Shown: positions 8,186-15,467, counted from the stretch's first letter. The stretch: 26,332 nucleotides of DNA from Allomeiothermus sp035760705 (GCA_035760705.1 DASTSL010000113.1:1-26332); one strand, 5' to 3'. Notes: generated from the letters alone by a model not told the origin. Program-made: numbers and translations.

Positions 8186-8255
8186 GGGGTCGTAGGTCTT
8201 ACGCTGTACGTTCTACGTCAAACGCCATACGCCGGTCGCTTTTGCCGTAGGACGC
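8186..8255 (+). repeat. Intergenic tract of degenerate TACG words
   Basis: After the HAD stop, short related words follow one another: TCGTAGGTC, TTACGCTGTACG, TTCTACGTC, AAACGCCATACG and GCCGTAGGAC. They resemble the TACGTCGTACGC core found at 998-1011 and 11758-11771. The tract ends just before the promoter of the next gene. Confidence 0.4.
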
Positions 8256-8265
8256 GTGACGACCC

Positions 8266-8294
8266 TTGACTCCCGACCCTCGACCCTCGACAGT
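8266..8294 (+). promoter_or_regulatory. Leaderless promoter of the CMD-family gene
   Basis: A -35 box TTGACT (8266-8271), a 17-bp spacer and a -10 box GACAGT (8289-8294) are followed by 7 nt and ATG at 8302. The spacer is made of repeated CCCTCGAC-like units. The same design occurs at 15487-15515. Confidence 0.6.
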
Positions 8295-8301
8295 ATCCAT
8301 C

Positions 8302-8658
8302 ATGAGCATTCGCAAAGCGATCTGGGGCGATCACCTGGAGGCCATCGAGCAGAACCTGTCCGAGGTGGACCCCGACCTCTACGGCTACATCCGCGACTTC
8401 GCCTACGAGGAAGTGTTGGCCCGAGGCGGCCTGGACCTCAAGACCCGTGAACTGCTAGCGATCACCAGCCTCATCGGGTTGGGAGCCCCCAAGGAGCTGG
8501 CGACCCACCTCGAGGGCGCTCTGCGCAACGGGGCCACCGAGCAGGAGATCCGCGAGACCATCATCCAATCCGCGTTGTTCGTAGGGTTCCCCAATGCCCT
8601 GGGGGCCATGAAGATGCTCCACGCCACCCTGCGCAAGCGGCATGCGGACGAGCGATGA
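8302..8658 (+). CDS. Carboxymuconolactone decarboxylase (CMD) family protein
   Basis: The 118-residue, all-helical product matches the CMD/AhpD-like fold: LDLKTRELLAITSLIGLGA followed by LATHLEGALRNGATEQEIRE and a final helix with GFPNALGAMKML. There is no CxxC pair, so it is closer to the PcaC-type decarboxylase group than to AhpD peroxidase partners. The conserved His is present in THLEGALRNGAT. The ATG at 8302 begins the homologous region and lies 7 nt after a -10 box. Its stop overlaps the start of the Nudix gene by 4 nt (ATGA). An intradiol dioxygenase lies about 1.4 kb upstream, but the two are in separate transcripts, so a shared aromatic pathway is only a possibility. Confidence 0.88.
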   Translation: MSIRKAIWGDHLEAIEQNLSEVDPDLYGYIRDFAYEEVLARGGLDLKTRELLAITSLIGLGAPKELATHLEGALRNGATEQEIRETIIQSALFVGFPNALGAMKMLHATLRKRHADER

Positions 8659-9122
8659 CCCTCTGCTCGGAGGTCTTCGTGCTGGACCGCCCCAACCGGC
8701 GGATGCTGCTGGGGCGGAAGAAGCTGGGGCTGGGGGCGGGCAACTACCAGGGCTTCGGGGGCAAACTCGAGCCGGGGGAGACCCTGGCCCAGTGCGCGGT
8801 GCGCGAGCTTTGGGAGGAATCGGGCCTCAAGGCCAAGGAGCACAACCTGTGGTACATGGCCCACCTGGTTTTCGTCTTTCCCAATAAACCCCAGTGGAGC
8901 CAGGACGTTCACGTGTTCCGGCTCGAGCACTGGGAGGGTGAGCCCCAGGAGACCGAGGAGATGAGGCCGGAGTGGTTCGACCTAGGAACCCTGCCCTTGG
9001 CCGAGATGTGGGACGACGTGAAGTATTGGCTGCCACAGGCGCTCGAGGGTGCGAAGCCCAAGCTGCGCTTCGTCTACACTACCGATGGCCAGCGGGTGGA
9101 GCGGGTGGAGGAACTCGAGTAA
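8655..9122 (+). CDS. Nudix hydrolase resembling MTH1 (8-oxo-dGTP diphosphatase)
   Basis: The 155-residue protein has a complete Nudix box from Gly36 to Leu58 (GKLEPGE ... RELWEESGL). Outside the box it follows the MTH1/NUDT1 pattern: GAGNYQGFGGK before the box, then DVHVFRLEHWEGEP, EEMRPEWFDL and MWDDVKYWLP. The last contains an Asp pair equivalent to the base-recognition aspartates of MTH1. This points to hydrolysis of oxidised purine nucleoside triphosphates, which protects DNA from mutagenic precursors. Family membership is secure; specificity is inferred from the MTH1-like segments. Its ATG overlaps the CMD gene stop by 4 nt, so the two are translationally coupled. Confidence 0.88.
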   Translation: MTLCSEVFVLDRPNRRMLLGRKKLGLGAGNYQGFGGKLEPGETLAQCAVRELWEESGLKAKEHNLWYMAHLVFVFPNKPQWSQDVHVFRLEHWEGEPQETEEMRPEWFDLGTLPLAEMWDDVKYWLPQALEGAKPKLRFVYTTDGQRVERVEELE

Positions 9123-9224
9123 AAGACCTCGCTGGCCGGGTTTGCCGCGGCGTCTAGGCCCCACTGAGGGTCTTATCGTTGTTTGAACCGAGTTTAACCA
9201 TCCGCCGATTTGGGTCAAGAGCAT

Positions 9225-9253
9225 TTGACTTTGGCTGAGCCCCGTGCTACTTT
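9225..9253 (+). promoter_or_regulatory. Sigma-A-type promoter of the cold-shock gene
   Basis: TTGACT (9225-9230), a 17-bp spacer and TACTTT (9248-9253) form a good housekeeping promoter. Transcription should start near 9260, giving a 5' leader of about 45 nt before ATG at 9307. Cold-shock genes often use such leaders for temperature control. Confidence 0.7.
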
Positions 9254-9306
9254 CAATTGTCCCTAGAAAAACCAATTGAGGTTTTGCGGGTCGTAAGGAG
9301 AAGTAA

Positions 9307-9513
9307 ATGAAGACAGGCACAGTGAAGTGGTTCAACGCTGAAAAGGGCTACGGGTTCATCGCACAGGAAGACGGCCCCGACGTATTTGTTCACTACAGCG
9401 CCATCGAAACCGATGGCTTCCGTACCCTCCAGGAGGGCCAGCGGGTACAGTTCGAGGTCGAGCCGGGCAAGAACGGCAAAGGCCCCCAGGCTGCCAAGGT
9501 TCGCCCTGCTTAA
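9307..9513 (+). CDS. csp: Cold-shock domain protein (CspA family)
   Basis: The 68-residue product is a single cold-shock domain of normal length. It binds single-stranded RNA and DNA and acts as an RNA chaperone. RNP1 is KGYGFI and RNP2 is VFVHYSAI. The N-terminus MKTGTVKWFNAEKGYGF is typical of the family. The start has a strong AAGGAG site 6 nt upstream, in contrast to the leaderless genes around it, which is expected for a very highly translated mRNA. It has its own promoter and a strong terminator, so it is monocistronic. A fatty acid desaturase gene follows. Confidence 0.97.
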   Translation: MKTGTVKWFNAEKGYGFIAQEDGPDVFVHYSAIETDGFRTLQEGQRVQFEVEPGKNGKGPQAAKVRPA

Positions 9514-9535
9514 AGCTAAAACCAGCCAAAGTCGG

Positions 9536-9567
9536 CCCCCCAACCGGTTGGGGGGTTCGTGTTTATT
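9536..9567 (+). terminator. Terminator of the cold-shock gene
   Basis: CCCCCCAACC (9536-9545) and GGTTGGGGGG (9546-9555) form a perfect 20-nt palindrome. It is followed by a T-rich run (TTCGTGTTTATT), 22 nt after the csp stop. Confidence 0.85.
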
Positions 9568-9711
9568 CCAACCCAGGGTGTGCCCAGTAACAACACCTTC
9601 ATCGTCGAAGCCCTAAAATAACCCCAAGCTACCCTCTGCTCCGCTTGACCCTTTTGCACTTGTATGTCCATGCTTTCGAGCGGGGGTTTTTTGTAGCGAT
9701 AAGGAGCGTTC

Positions 9712-10800
9712 ATGACCGAAGAACAACACCTACGCGAGTACACCAAAGCCCTCAAGGCGATCTTGCCCAGGCATTTTTTTGAGCCAGTACCGTCCCGGAT
9801 GATGTACCTGCCGATCTTTGTGGGGCTGTTCGTCCTGTGCGCATGGGGCATCGTGGCGACCCCTCTGGTGCTGCTCAAGCTGCTCTTGTCCTTCGGGGCT
9901 GGCTATGCCTTTATCGGAATGGGCTTTCTGGCCCACGAAATCCTGCACGGAGCCGTCACCAAGAACCCGGTGGTGCGTTCGATCACCGGAACGATCGCCT
10001 TCCTGCCGCTCTTGGTAGGAGCCCGGCTCTGGCGCAAGTGGCACAACGTCGAGCACCACGCCAACACCCAGCACCCCCACGACGACCCGGACGCGATGGG
10101 GACGCTCGAGGTGGCCCAGCAGAAACCCATCTTCCAGTGGTTCTTCCGCCAGGCCCCGGCTTTCCGCAGCCTGTTTTTGTTCAGCTCCTTCACCTTCTGG
10201 TTCAGCTTCCACGCCTACATGATGCTCAGGCGCTTCTTGCCCGAGTTCAAGCCGCACGAGCGGCGGGTGGTGATCTTCCAGGCTGTCCTGCCCTACCTGG
10301 TATGGCTGGGCGTGCTCTTGCTGGTCGGGCCGCTCAACTTTCTCTTCGTGTTCGTGCTGCCCTGGGTAATCGCCAACTTCATCGCCATGAGCTTTATTGC
10401 CACCAATCACCTCCTCAACCCAGTTACCGAGACCAACGACCCGCTCGTGAACAGCCTCACGGTCAGGAATCCCAAGTGGCTCGAGTGGCTCACCCTGGGA
10501 TTTGGCCTGCACGTTGAGCATCACGTCTTCCCGATCCTCTCGCCCAAGTATGCCCATATCGTGGCGGCCAAGATCAAAGAACTCTGGCCCGAGCGTTACA
10601 ACGAGCTTCCGCACTGGAAGGCTCTTTATTTCCTCTGGAAAACCCCCCGCCTGTACCGCGACCACCGCAACCTGATCGAGCCCACCAGCGGCAAGGTCTT
10701 CGGCACGATGGGCTTTGGGCTGCCTGAGCGGGTTCAGCAACACAAACAGGGCAGGATCGACGCTCGAGCGGTGGGGAAGAAGAGGAGGCGCTCGAGCTAA
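9712..10800 (+). CDS. Membrane fatty acid desaturase
   Basis: The 362-residue protein is a di-iron acyl desaturase with the three histidine boxes: H75-EILH79, W110-HNVEHH (His111, 115, 116, plus His121) and HVEHH (His267, 270, 271). Two pairs of membrane helices lie before the first box (about 33-70) and between the second and third (about 155-230). The order fits an enzyme that adds cis double bonds to membrane lipid chains. ATG at 9712 has AAGGAG 5 nt upstream. A TTGACC at 9645-9650 could be its -35 box, but the -10 (CATGCT) is poor. It follows csp directly, which fits a role in keeping membranes fluid at low temperature; that is inference. Acyl position and substrate (lipid, CoA or ACP) are unknown. 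Confidence 0.92.
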   Translation: MTEEQHLREYTKALKAILPRHFFEPVPSRMMYLPIFVGLFVLCAWGIVATPLVLLKLLLSFGAGYAFIGMGFLAHEILHGAVTKNPVVRSITGTIAFLPLLVGARLWRKWHNVEHHANTQHPHDDPDAMGTLEVAQQKPIFQWFFRQAPAFRSLFLFSSFTFWFSFHAYMMLRRFLPEFKPHERRVVIFQAVLPYLVWLGVLLLVGPLNFLFVFVLPWVIANFIAMSFIATNHLLNPVTETNDPLVNSLTVRNPKWLEWLTLGFGLHVEHHVFPILSPKYAHIVAAKIKELWPERYNELPHWKALYFLWKTPRLYRDHRNLIEPTSGKVFGTMGFGLPERVQQHKQGRIDARAVGKKRRRSS

Positions 10801-10815
10801 ACCTACTCCACATAC

Positions 10816-10846
10816 AAAAGAGGCGGGCTTCCGCCTCTTTTTGTTT
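10816..10846 (+). terminator. Terminator of the desaturase gene
   Basis: AAAAGAGGCGG (10816-10826), a 4-nt loop and CCGCCTCTTTT (10831-10841) form an 11-bp stem followed by further T residues, 15 nt after the stop. Confidence 0.92.
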
Positions 10847-10861
10847 GGCGAGAGCAAGGGT

Positions 10862-10969
10862 GCACCGCGGTGCGCCCGCAAGCGGTGAAGGAATATTGGT
10901 GCGCTCGGCGTTTAGCCTACACCTCGAGCCCCCTGTACCTAGTCCCTCGAACCCTGTACCCTATTCCTC
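10862..10969 (+). promoter_or_regulatory. Upstream region of surE with -10 box and a repeated word
   Basis: The perfect palindrome GCACCGCGGTGC lies at 10862-10873. The word CCCTGTACC occurs twice (10931-10939 and 10952-10960). The second copy forms the -10 box TACCCT (10957-10962), which is 7 nt before the surE ATG. There is no Shine-Dalgarno site, so the transcript is probably leaderless. Confidence 0.5.
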
Positions 10970-11749
10970 ATGCGGATTTTGATTGCCAACGACGACGGCA
11001 TCTTTTCCCCCGGCATCAAGGCACTGGCTTTCGCCCTGCGCACCCTGGGCGAGGTGGTGGTGGTGGCCCCCGACGTGGAGCAGTCGGCGGTCGGGCACGG
11101 GATTACCGTACGGCGGCCCTTACGCTTCAAACACACCGCGGCGGCGGGCTTTGGCGAGATCCCGGCTTACCGGGTGGACGGAACCCCTGCCGATTGCGTG
11201 GTGCTGGGTTATCACCTGCTGGGCAAGCCCGATCTGGTGTGCTCGGGGATCAACATCGGGGTAAATTTGGGCCTCGACCTGACCCACTCCGGGACGGTGG
11301 CGGCGGCGCTGGAGGGCACCAGCCTGGGCATTCCCTCGATCGCTTTCAGCCTCGAGGTCTCCGAGGAGGAACTGCGCTTCGAGGAAGCCGCCCGGCTAGC
11401 GGTTCCCATTGCCAAGTGGGTGCTCGAGCGGGGTTTGCCCGGCGGCACGCTTCTGAACGTCAACTTTCCCAAAAACACCCCCAAGGGCTTCAAGATCACC
11501 CGGCTCTCCAACCACCACTGGCAGGACACCGTGCTCAAGCGCGAAGACCCCGAGGGCAAGCCCTACTACTGGGTGGCCGGACAACAGACCGGGCTCGAGG
11601 ACGAGGGTACTGACCTCTGGGCGGTCAAGCAGGGCTATGTCTCGCTCACCCCGGTCACGATGGACTATACCGCCTATAGCTTCAAGGAGGAACTCGAGAG
11701 GTCTTTTCCCGGCGATAGCTGGGTGGCCGAGCCACCGGAAATAGGCTAG
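10970..11749 (+). CDS. surE: 5'/3'-nucleotidase SurE
   Basis: The 259-residue protein is SurE, a metal-dependent phosphatase acting on nucleoside 5'- and 3'-monophosphates and linked to stationary-phase survival. The metal-site residues Asp8, Asp9, Ser39 and Asn95 all fall at the positions known for the family (ILIANDDG, QSAVGHG, SGINIGVNLG). The strand YRVDGTPADCV and THSGTVAAALEG are also diagnostic. The length is normal. ATG at 10970 begins directly at the first strand and follows a -10 box by 7 nt. It is monocistronic; a TACG repeat lies just after the stop, and the next gene converges. Confidence 0.96.
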   Translation: MRILIANDDGIFSPGIKALAFALRTLGEVVVVAPDVEQSAVGHGITVRRPLRFKHTAAAGFGEIPAYRVDGTPADCVVLGYHLLGKPDLVCSGINIGVNLGLDLTHSGTVAAALEGTSLGIPSIAFSLEVSEEELRFEEAARLAVPIAKWVLERGLPGGTLLNVNFPKNTPKGFKITRLSNHHWQDTVLKREDPEGKPYYWVAGQQTGLEDEGTDLWAVKQGYVSLTPVTMDYTAYSFKEELERSFPGDSWVAEPPEIG

Positions 11750-11757
11750 ACGGGCCA

Positions 11758-11771
11758 TACGTCGTACGCTA
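11758..11771. repeat. Copy of the TACG palindromic word
   Basis: TACGTCGTACGCTA is the exact reverse complement of 998-1011. It lies in the 44-bp gap between the convergent surE and TPR-membrane genes. Confidence 0.5.
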
Positions 11772-11793
11772 AAACGAGCGCGTGCGACGAAAT

Positions 11794-13281
11794 TTACAGC
11801 ATCGTCCGCACCAGCGGCAGGTTGGCGATCAGGGCCAGGATGATCCCGACCAGCACCCAAGCGGTCACCCCGCCCCAGACCCCCCCGGCCCGCCCGCGCA
11901 GCCAGCCCAGAAAGAACCCCGCGGCCACCAGGAAGAGGGTCGGCCCCGGCACGGCCAGCGCGCCCAGAAGCGGGGCCATGGGGAGGGCCAGTTCCTTGTA
12001 ACGTTCGCGCAGGGCATCGGTGGCCACGCCCCGCAGCACCGGCTCGAGCAGGGCCAATCCCACGAAGGTCAGGAACATCGGCGGAACTTCACCCAGGCCC
12101 AGCGGCTTGCGCACCAGGCTGTAGAGGCCCAGCAGCACCAGCAGCAGCACCCCGGCCCACAATCCCTCGATCCAGCCCCTGGGATTGCCTAGATGGGCGG
12201 CCAGGCGGCGCCGCAGGCGATTGTAGGTGATCATCATGACGAAAGCGCCCAGCAGGAAGTAGAAAACCGGGCGGACCAGTTCGGATTGTACCGGGGTGAA
12301 GAGGGCCAGCCAGTTGCCGTAGAGCGAGAAACCCACCCAGCCGCTCACGATGGCCGCCAGGGCCAGCCCGCCGATCAACCACAAGTAGAGGGTGCCGGGC
12401 CCATAGGTGGGCTCGCCCGTCATCTCCACGGTGCGCATCGGCTCGATGCGGCTTTCCCCGTAGAGGACGAGCCCCAAAAAGACCAAAAAGGTGAGCAGCC
12501 AGGGCCAGGTGCGCAGGAAAAGCTCGTTGGCCAGCCCCACCCGGGCCGAGAGCTGCCGCAGCACCAACCCGCCTTTGGTCCAGTCGCCCTGGCCGTAGTA
12601 GACCATCGCCAAAAGCCCCAAGGCCCGGTTGTAGTCGGGCTCGAGCGGCCCCAGCCGGGGCAGGGTGGCTTCCAGACCCGCGGCGGCCTCACCCAGTTGT
12701 CCTGCCGCCCATTGCAGCTCGGTGCGCAAGACGCTCTCGGCGGGGCTATCCCCCAGAAGGGTGATTCCCTCATCAAGCCGCCCCAGCCGTTGATAGAGAC
12801 GGGCAGCCCCCAAGCGGCCCTCCGCGTCGGCGGTGGCCCGCAGATAAAGGGGCAGGGCCTCCTCGTAGCGGCCCAGGGCCTCGAGGGCTTGCCCGCGCAG
12901 CACCAAGGCTTGGGTGGAACCCTGGTTGCCCAAAAAGACCAGGGCGTCGGCGGGGCGGCCCTCTAAGAGCCGGGCCCAGCCGGTGAGAAACCGCACCTCG
13001 GGATCGTCGGGGGCCAGGCGGTCCATTGTTTCCAGCGCGGGTTTGGCCGCCGCCAGTTCTTTACGCTCGAGGTGGATCCGAGAGAGGAGCTTGAGGCTCG
13101 GTAGATACTCGGGGTCGGCTACCAGGGCCAGCTCACAGGTGGCTCTGGCGCTGTTCAGATCGCCCTGCGCATACAGTGCCTGGCATTGCTGGTGATATTT
13201 TTGGCCGAGACCAGCTTGGGCCCAAGCCAGCGCTGCCAAGACCCAACTGAGGCCGAGCAGCACGGCCCATACGCGCTTCAT
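11794..13281 (-). CDS. TPR protein fused to a multi-pass CPBP-like membrane domain
   Basis: The protein has 495 residues. A signal or anchor segment (1-22) is followed by tetratricopeptide-like repeats (about 26-245, for example ARATCELALVADPEYLPSL and LGRYEEALPLYLRATADAE). About eight membrane helices follow from residue 258 to the end. The last third has the layout of CPBP (CAAX protease and bacteriocin-processing) proteins: an EPVLRG motif at 413-418 where the protease has EExxxR, then FLGWLRGRAGGVWGGVTAWV where the family normally carries its last His. Both glutamate pair and histidines are replaced, so it should not be an active protease. ATG at 13281 is preferred, being 7 nt after the -10 box TAAACT. 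A divergent TPR gene starts 66 bp away. The function is unknown; a protein-interaction scaffold at the membrane is inferred. Confidence 0.8.
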   Translation of the reverse strand: MKRVWAVLLGLSWVLAALAWAQAGLGQKYHQQCQALYAQGDLNSARATCELALVADPEYLPSLKLLSRIHLERKELAAAKPALETMDRLAPDDPEVRFLTGWARLLEGRPADALVFLGNQGSTQALVLRGQALEALGRYEEALPLYLRATADAEGRLGAARLYQRLGRLDEGITLLGDSPAESVLRTELQWAAGQLGEAAAGLEATLPRLGPLEPDYNRALGLLAMVYYGQGDWTKGGLVLRQLSARVGLANELFLRTWPWLLTFLVFLGLVLYGESRIEPMRTVEMTGEPTYGPGTLYLWLIGGLALAAIVSGWVGFSLYGNWLALFTPVQSELVRPVFYFLLGAFVMMITYNRLRRRLAAHLGNPRGWIEGLWAGVLLLVLLGLYSLVRKPLGLGEVPPMFLTFVGLALLEPVLRGVATDALRERYKELALPMAPLLGALAVPGPTLFLVAAGFFLGWLRGRAGGVWGGVTAWVLVGIILALIANLPLVRTML

Positions 13282-13288
13282 GGGGTTC

Positions 13289-13294
13289 AGTTTA
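13289..13294 (-). promoter_or_regulatory. -10 box of the TPR-membrane protein transcript
   Basis: On the minus strand TAAACT is followed by 7 nt (GAACCCC) and ATG at 13281. There is no Shine-Dalgarno site. No clear -35 box was found. Confidence 0.5.
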
Positions 13295-13347
13295 ACATGC
13301 AAGGCCGCTCGGGCCTGGTAATATTTGGCTTGCAAACGGAGGAGATA

Positions 13348-14040
13348 ATGAGGAAAGGTTTTGTAGGTCTATTACTTTTGCTATGGGCAGGGCTGGTCTG
13401 GGGTCAGGGCGACCCTATCTCGCGTCTGATCGATGACGGCAAGTACCAGGAGGCCTATGCCGCCGCGGTCAAGCTGGGGACCTCAGAGGGGTGGACTCAG
13501 GCTGCCAAGGCCGCGAGCTTTTACGCGGGCTATCAGGCCAAGGACAACGAGCGCGGCTCCTGGTATGACCGGGCCGAGGACGCCGCGCAGAAAGCCATCG
13601 CCGCTGACAAGAACAACCCCGAGGCCTATTTCGAGCTGGCCCGGGCCGACGGGCGCTTGGCCCAGTTCCGCGGCATCTTGCAAAGCCTCAACCTGGCGGC
13701 TTCGGTGCGCGACAACCTCAACAAGGTTCTCCAGCTCAACCCCAAACACGCCGGGGCGCGGGTGGCTTTGGCCCTGTGGAACCTCGAGCTGACCCAAAAG
13801 GGGGTGGGCTGGCTATACGGGGCCGATGGCGGGCGGATCGTCCCGCTCTTCGAAGAAGCCATCAAGCTCGAGCCCGGCGAGATCATCCACAAAGTCGAGT
13901 ATGCCGGTGCCCTGGCCAAGCTAGGCCGCGCTGCCGATGCGCGCAAACAATACGAGGCGGCCTTGGCCCTCACCCCCAAAACGGCGGCGGACCGCTATGA
14001 CCTCGAGCGGGCCAAGCGGGAACTGGCCGCCTTCAAATAA
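13348..14040 (+). CDS. Exported TPR protein
   Basis: The 230-residue product begins with a signal peptide (MRKGFVGLLLLLWAGLVWGQ). The rest is helical, with TPR-like units: YDRAEDAAQKAIAADKNNPE, NLNKVLQLNPKHAGARVALA, LFEEAIKLEPGEIIHKVEYA and ADARKQYEAALALTPKTAA. The arrangement, with a conserved-looking ALWNLEL helix, recalls the RMDN-like TPR proteins, but I cannot confirm that. GGAGGAG lies 5 nt before ATG at 13348, so this gene uses a leader, unlike its divergent neighbour. A TAATAT box at 13319-13324 could be its -10. The two divergent TPR genes share a 66-bp gap and may act in the same envelope process; this is inferred from position only. Confidence 0.85.
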   Translation: MRKGFVGLLLLLWAGLVWGQGDPISRLIDDGKYQEAYAAAVKLGTSEGWTQAAKAASFYAGYQAKDNERGSWYDRAEDAAQKAIAADKNNPEAYFELARADGRLAQFRGILQSLNLAASVRDNLNKVLQLNPKHAGARVALALWNLELTQKGVGWLYGADGGRIVPLFEEAIKLEPGEIIHKVEYAGALAKLGRAADARKQYEAALALTPKTAADRYDLERAKRELAAFK

Positions 14041-14285
14041 CCAAAAGCCTCGCCGTGTCGGGACGCGCCGCGGCGCGTCCTGCTTATTCGTGTAGGCACG
14101 TATGGGCTATACGTCCTATGGTGGGCGGGGGATAGTTGATGACGTCGCCGCGTCCGCTCCGCCGTCAGAGGGCGTAGAGAGGAGAATGAGCACAACGCGC
14201 GATTCACGTTCGGCTTCTTCGATCCCAGGCGGTCTTCTTGCTTACGGGTGCCCCCGGCGCGGTCTGCTTTTGGGGGATTCGCCCC
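14041..14285. other. Gap between convergent genes with a perfect 20-bp palindrome
   Basis: GGACGCGCCG/CGGCGCGTCC at 14061-14080 is a perfect palindrome 21 nt after the TPR gene stop. The T-rich TGCTTATTCG follows, so it may terminate that transcript. A TACG-type word (GGCTATACGTCCTATGG) follows near 14104. The rest shows no supported gene; an ATG at 14186 has a ribosome-binding-like site only 1 nt away and would give 37 residues, which I do not accept. Confidence 0.5.
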
Positions 14286-14933
14286 TCATCTCGGGGTAGG
14301 GAGGCGCAGACCCAGCCAGCGGCTCGAGAGCCTCAGGGCGATGGTCGTGAGGGCTCCGGTCAGCAAAGCCAGGTCGGGGGAGAGGCGGTAGACCAGAAAT
14401 ACCGCGAGCGCTCCCCCGGCGGCTGCCGAGGCGTACAGGTCGCGGTTGCGGTAGAGGATGCCCGGAACCTCCCCGGCCAGCACGTCGCGCAAGATGCCCC
14501 CGCCAACCCCCGAGATGGTCCCAGCAAACACCGTCCCCCAAAACCCCAGCCCGAAGACCAGACCGCGCTCGGCCCCCAGGGCGGCGAAGAGGCCCAGCCC
14601 CAGGGTGTCGAGGTAGTAGATGGGGCGCTCGAGGTAGGGGTTGAGGCGGCCCGATCCCAGCCGCCTCGAGATCCACCACACCAGCAGAGAGACCCCCAGG
14701 ATGGCCCACAGGATCGGTTCGTTGCGGAAGACCTGCGGCGGCAGGGAGCCCACCACGATATCGCGGATCGAGCCGCCCCCCACCGCCGTCACCCCGGCCA
14801 GGATGATGATCCCCACCAGGTCGAAGCGCTTCTCCACCGCCATCAGGGCACCGCTCACCGCGAAGGTCAGCGTGCCAACCCAAGCCAGGATGTCCACCAA
14901 GGTGGGGCCGAAGGTGTGCAGGGCGCCTTCCAT
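14286..14933 (-). CDS. TRIC/UPF0126 family membrane channel
   Basis: The 215-residue protein has seven hydrophobic segments and the internal duplication of the bacterial TRIC (UPF0126, YicG-like) family. The two halves carry the repeated glycine signatures VGGGSIRDIVVGSLPP and VGGGILRDVLAGEVPG, each after FAVSGALMA- or FAALGAERG-type helices. Family members form trimeric monovalent-cation channels; some bacterial members have been linked to glycine uptake. It starts 24 bp after the ispF stop on the same strand and is probably co-transcribed. No link between isoprenoid synthesis and this channel is known to me, so the pairing may be incidental. Confidence 0.88.
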   Translation of the reverse strand: MEGALHTFGPTLVDILAWVGTLTFAVSGALMAVEKRFDLVGIIILAGVTAVGGGSIRDIVVGSLPPQVFRNEPILWAILGVSLLVWWISRRLGSGRLNPYLERPIYYLDTLGLGLFAALGAERGLVFGLGFWGTVFAGTISGVGGGILRDVLAGEVPGILYRNRDLYASAAAGGALAVFLVYRLSPDLALLTGALTTIALRLSSRWLGLRLPTPR

Positions 14934-14957
14934 AGAAGATGTGGATAGCTGATCGCC

Positions 14958-15467
14958 TCAGGGACTTTTGGGCTCGAGCAGCACCAACACCCGGCACTGG
15001 GCGTGGTCGGGGGCGAGTTTTTCCGAGGTCTTGAAGGTGATCCCTACGCGGTCTTGGGGTAGCTCGAGCAGCCCGGCCAGGTTCTGCTGGATGGCAAAGC
15101 GGTGGGGCCCCAGCTTGGGCCGGTCGAGCATCACCACCGCGCTCGCCTGGGTGATTCGGTAGCCCTGCGCCCGGACCCGCTCGAGCACCGCTTCCAGGAT
15201 CATCCGGCTGGCCAAGCCCTTCCACTGGGGATCGGTATCGGGGAAGAGGCTCCCGATGTCCCCCAGCGCGAAGGCCGAGAGCAGGGCGTCGGAGAGGGCG
15301 TGGAGCAGCACATCGCCGTCGGAGTGGGCCACCGCCCCGCGCTCGCTCGCGATCCTGATACCCCCCAGCCAGAGTTCGCGGCCCGGCTCGAGCCGGTGCG
15401 AGTCTTCGCCGTAGCCGATCCGGAGGGAAGTGGGCGGTAGGTTGGGGGTTGTAGGGTCGTTTCCCAC
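14958..15467 (-). CDS. ispF: 2-C-methyl-D-erythritol 2,4-cyclodiphosphate synthase
   Basis: The 169-residue enzyme catalyses the cyclisation step of the MEP isoprenoid pathway, releasing CMP. Metal ligands are Asp22, His24 (GEDSHRL) and His56 (VLLHALSDAL), with spacing equal to the E. coli set. HSDGD (48-52) and GSLFPDTDP are also diagnostic. The C-terminal half is of the Thermus type: LDRPKLGPHR and ITFKTSEKLAPDH replace the usual KATTNE...GEGI. The start is GTG at 15467, 7 nt after TAGGAT on the minus strand. It adds about 14 residues before RIGYGED, and no nearer start codon exists. The promoter region is shared with the divergent HD-domain gene. Confidence 0.95.
   Translation of the reverse strand: MGNDPTTPNLPPTSLRIGYGEDSHRLEPGRELWLGGIRIASERGAVAHSDGDVLLHALSDALLSAFALGDIGSLFPDTDPQWKGLASRMILEAVLERVRAQGYRITQASAVVMLDRPKLGPHRFAIQQNLAGLLELPQDRVGITFKTSEKLAPDHAQCRVLVLLEPKSP

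Noticed and set aside
12193..12966. Long open frame on the plus strand
   Set aside because: It lies wholly inside the minus-strand TPR-membrane gene, is full of Gln, Pro and Gly as expected of an antisense GC-rich frame, and shows no protein motif.
14186..14299. Short plus-strand frame with AGGAG before ATG
   Set aside because: The ribosome-binding-like site is only 1 nt from the ATG and the 37-residue product has no features.
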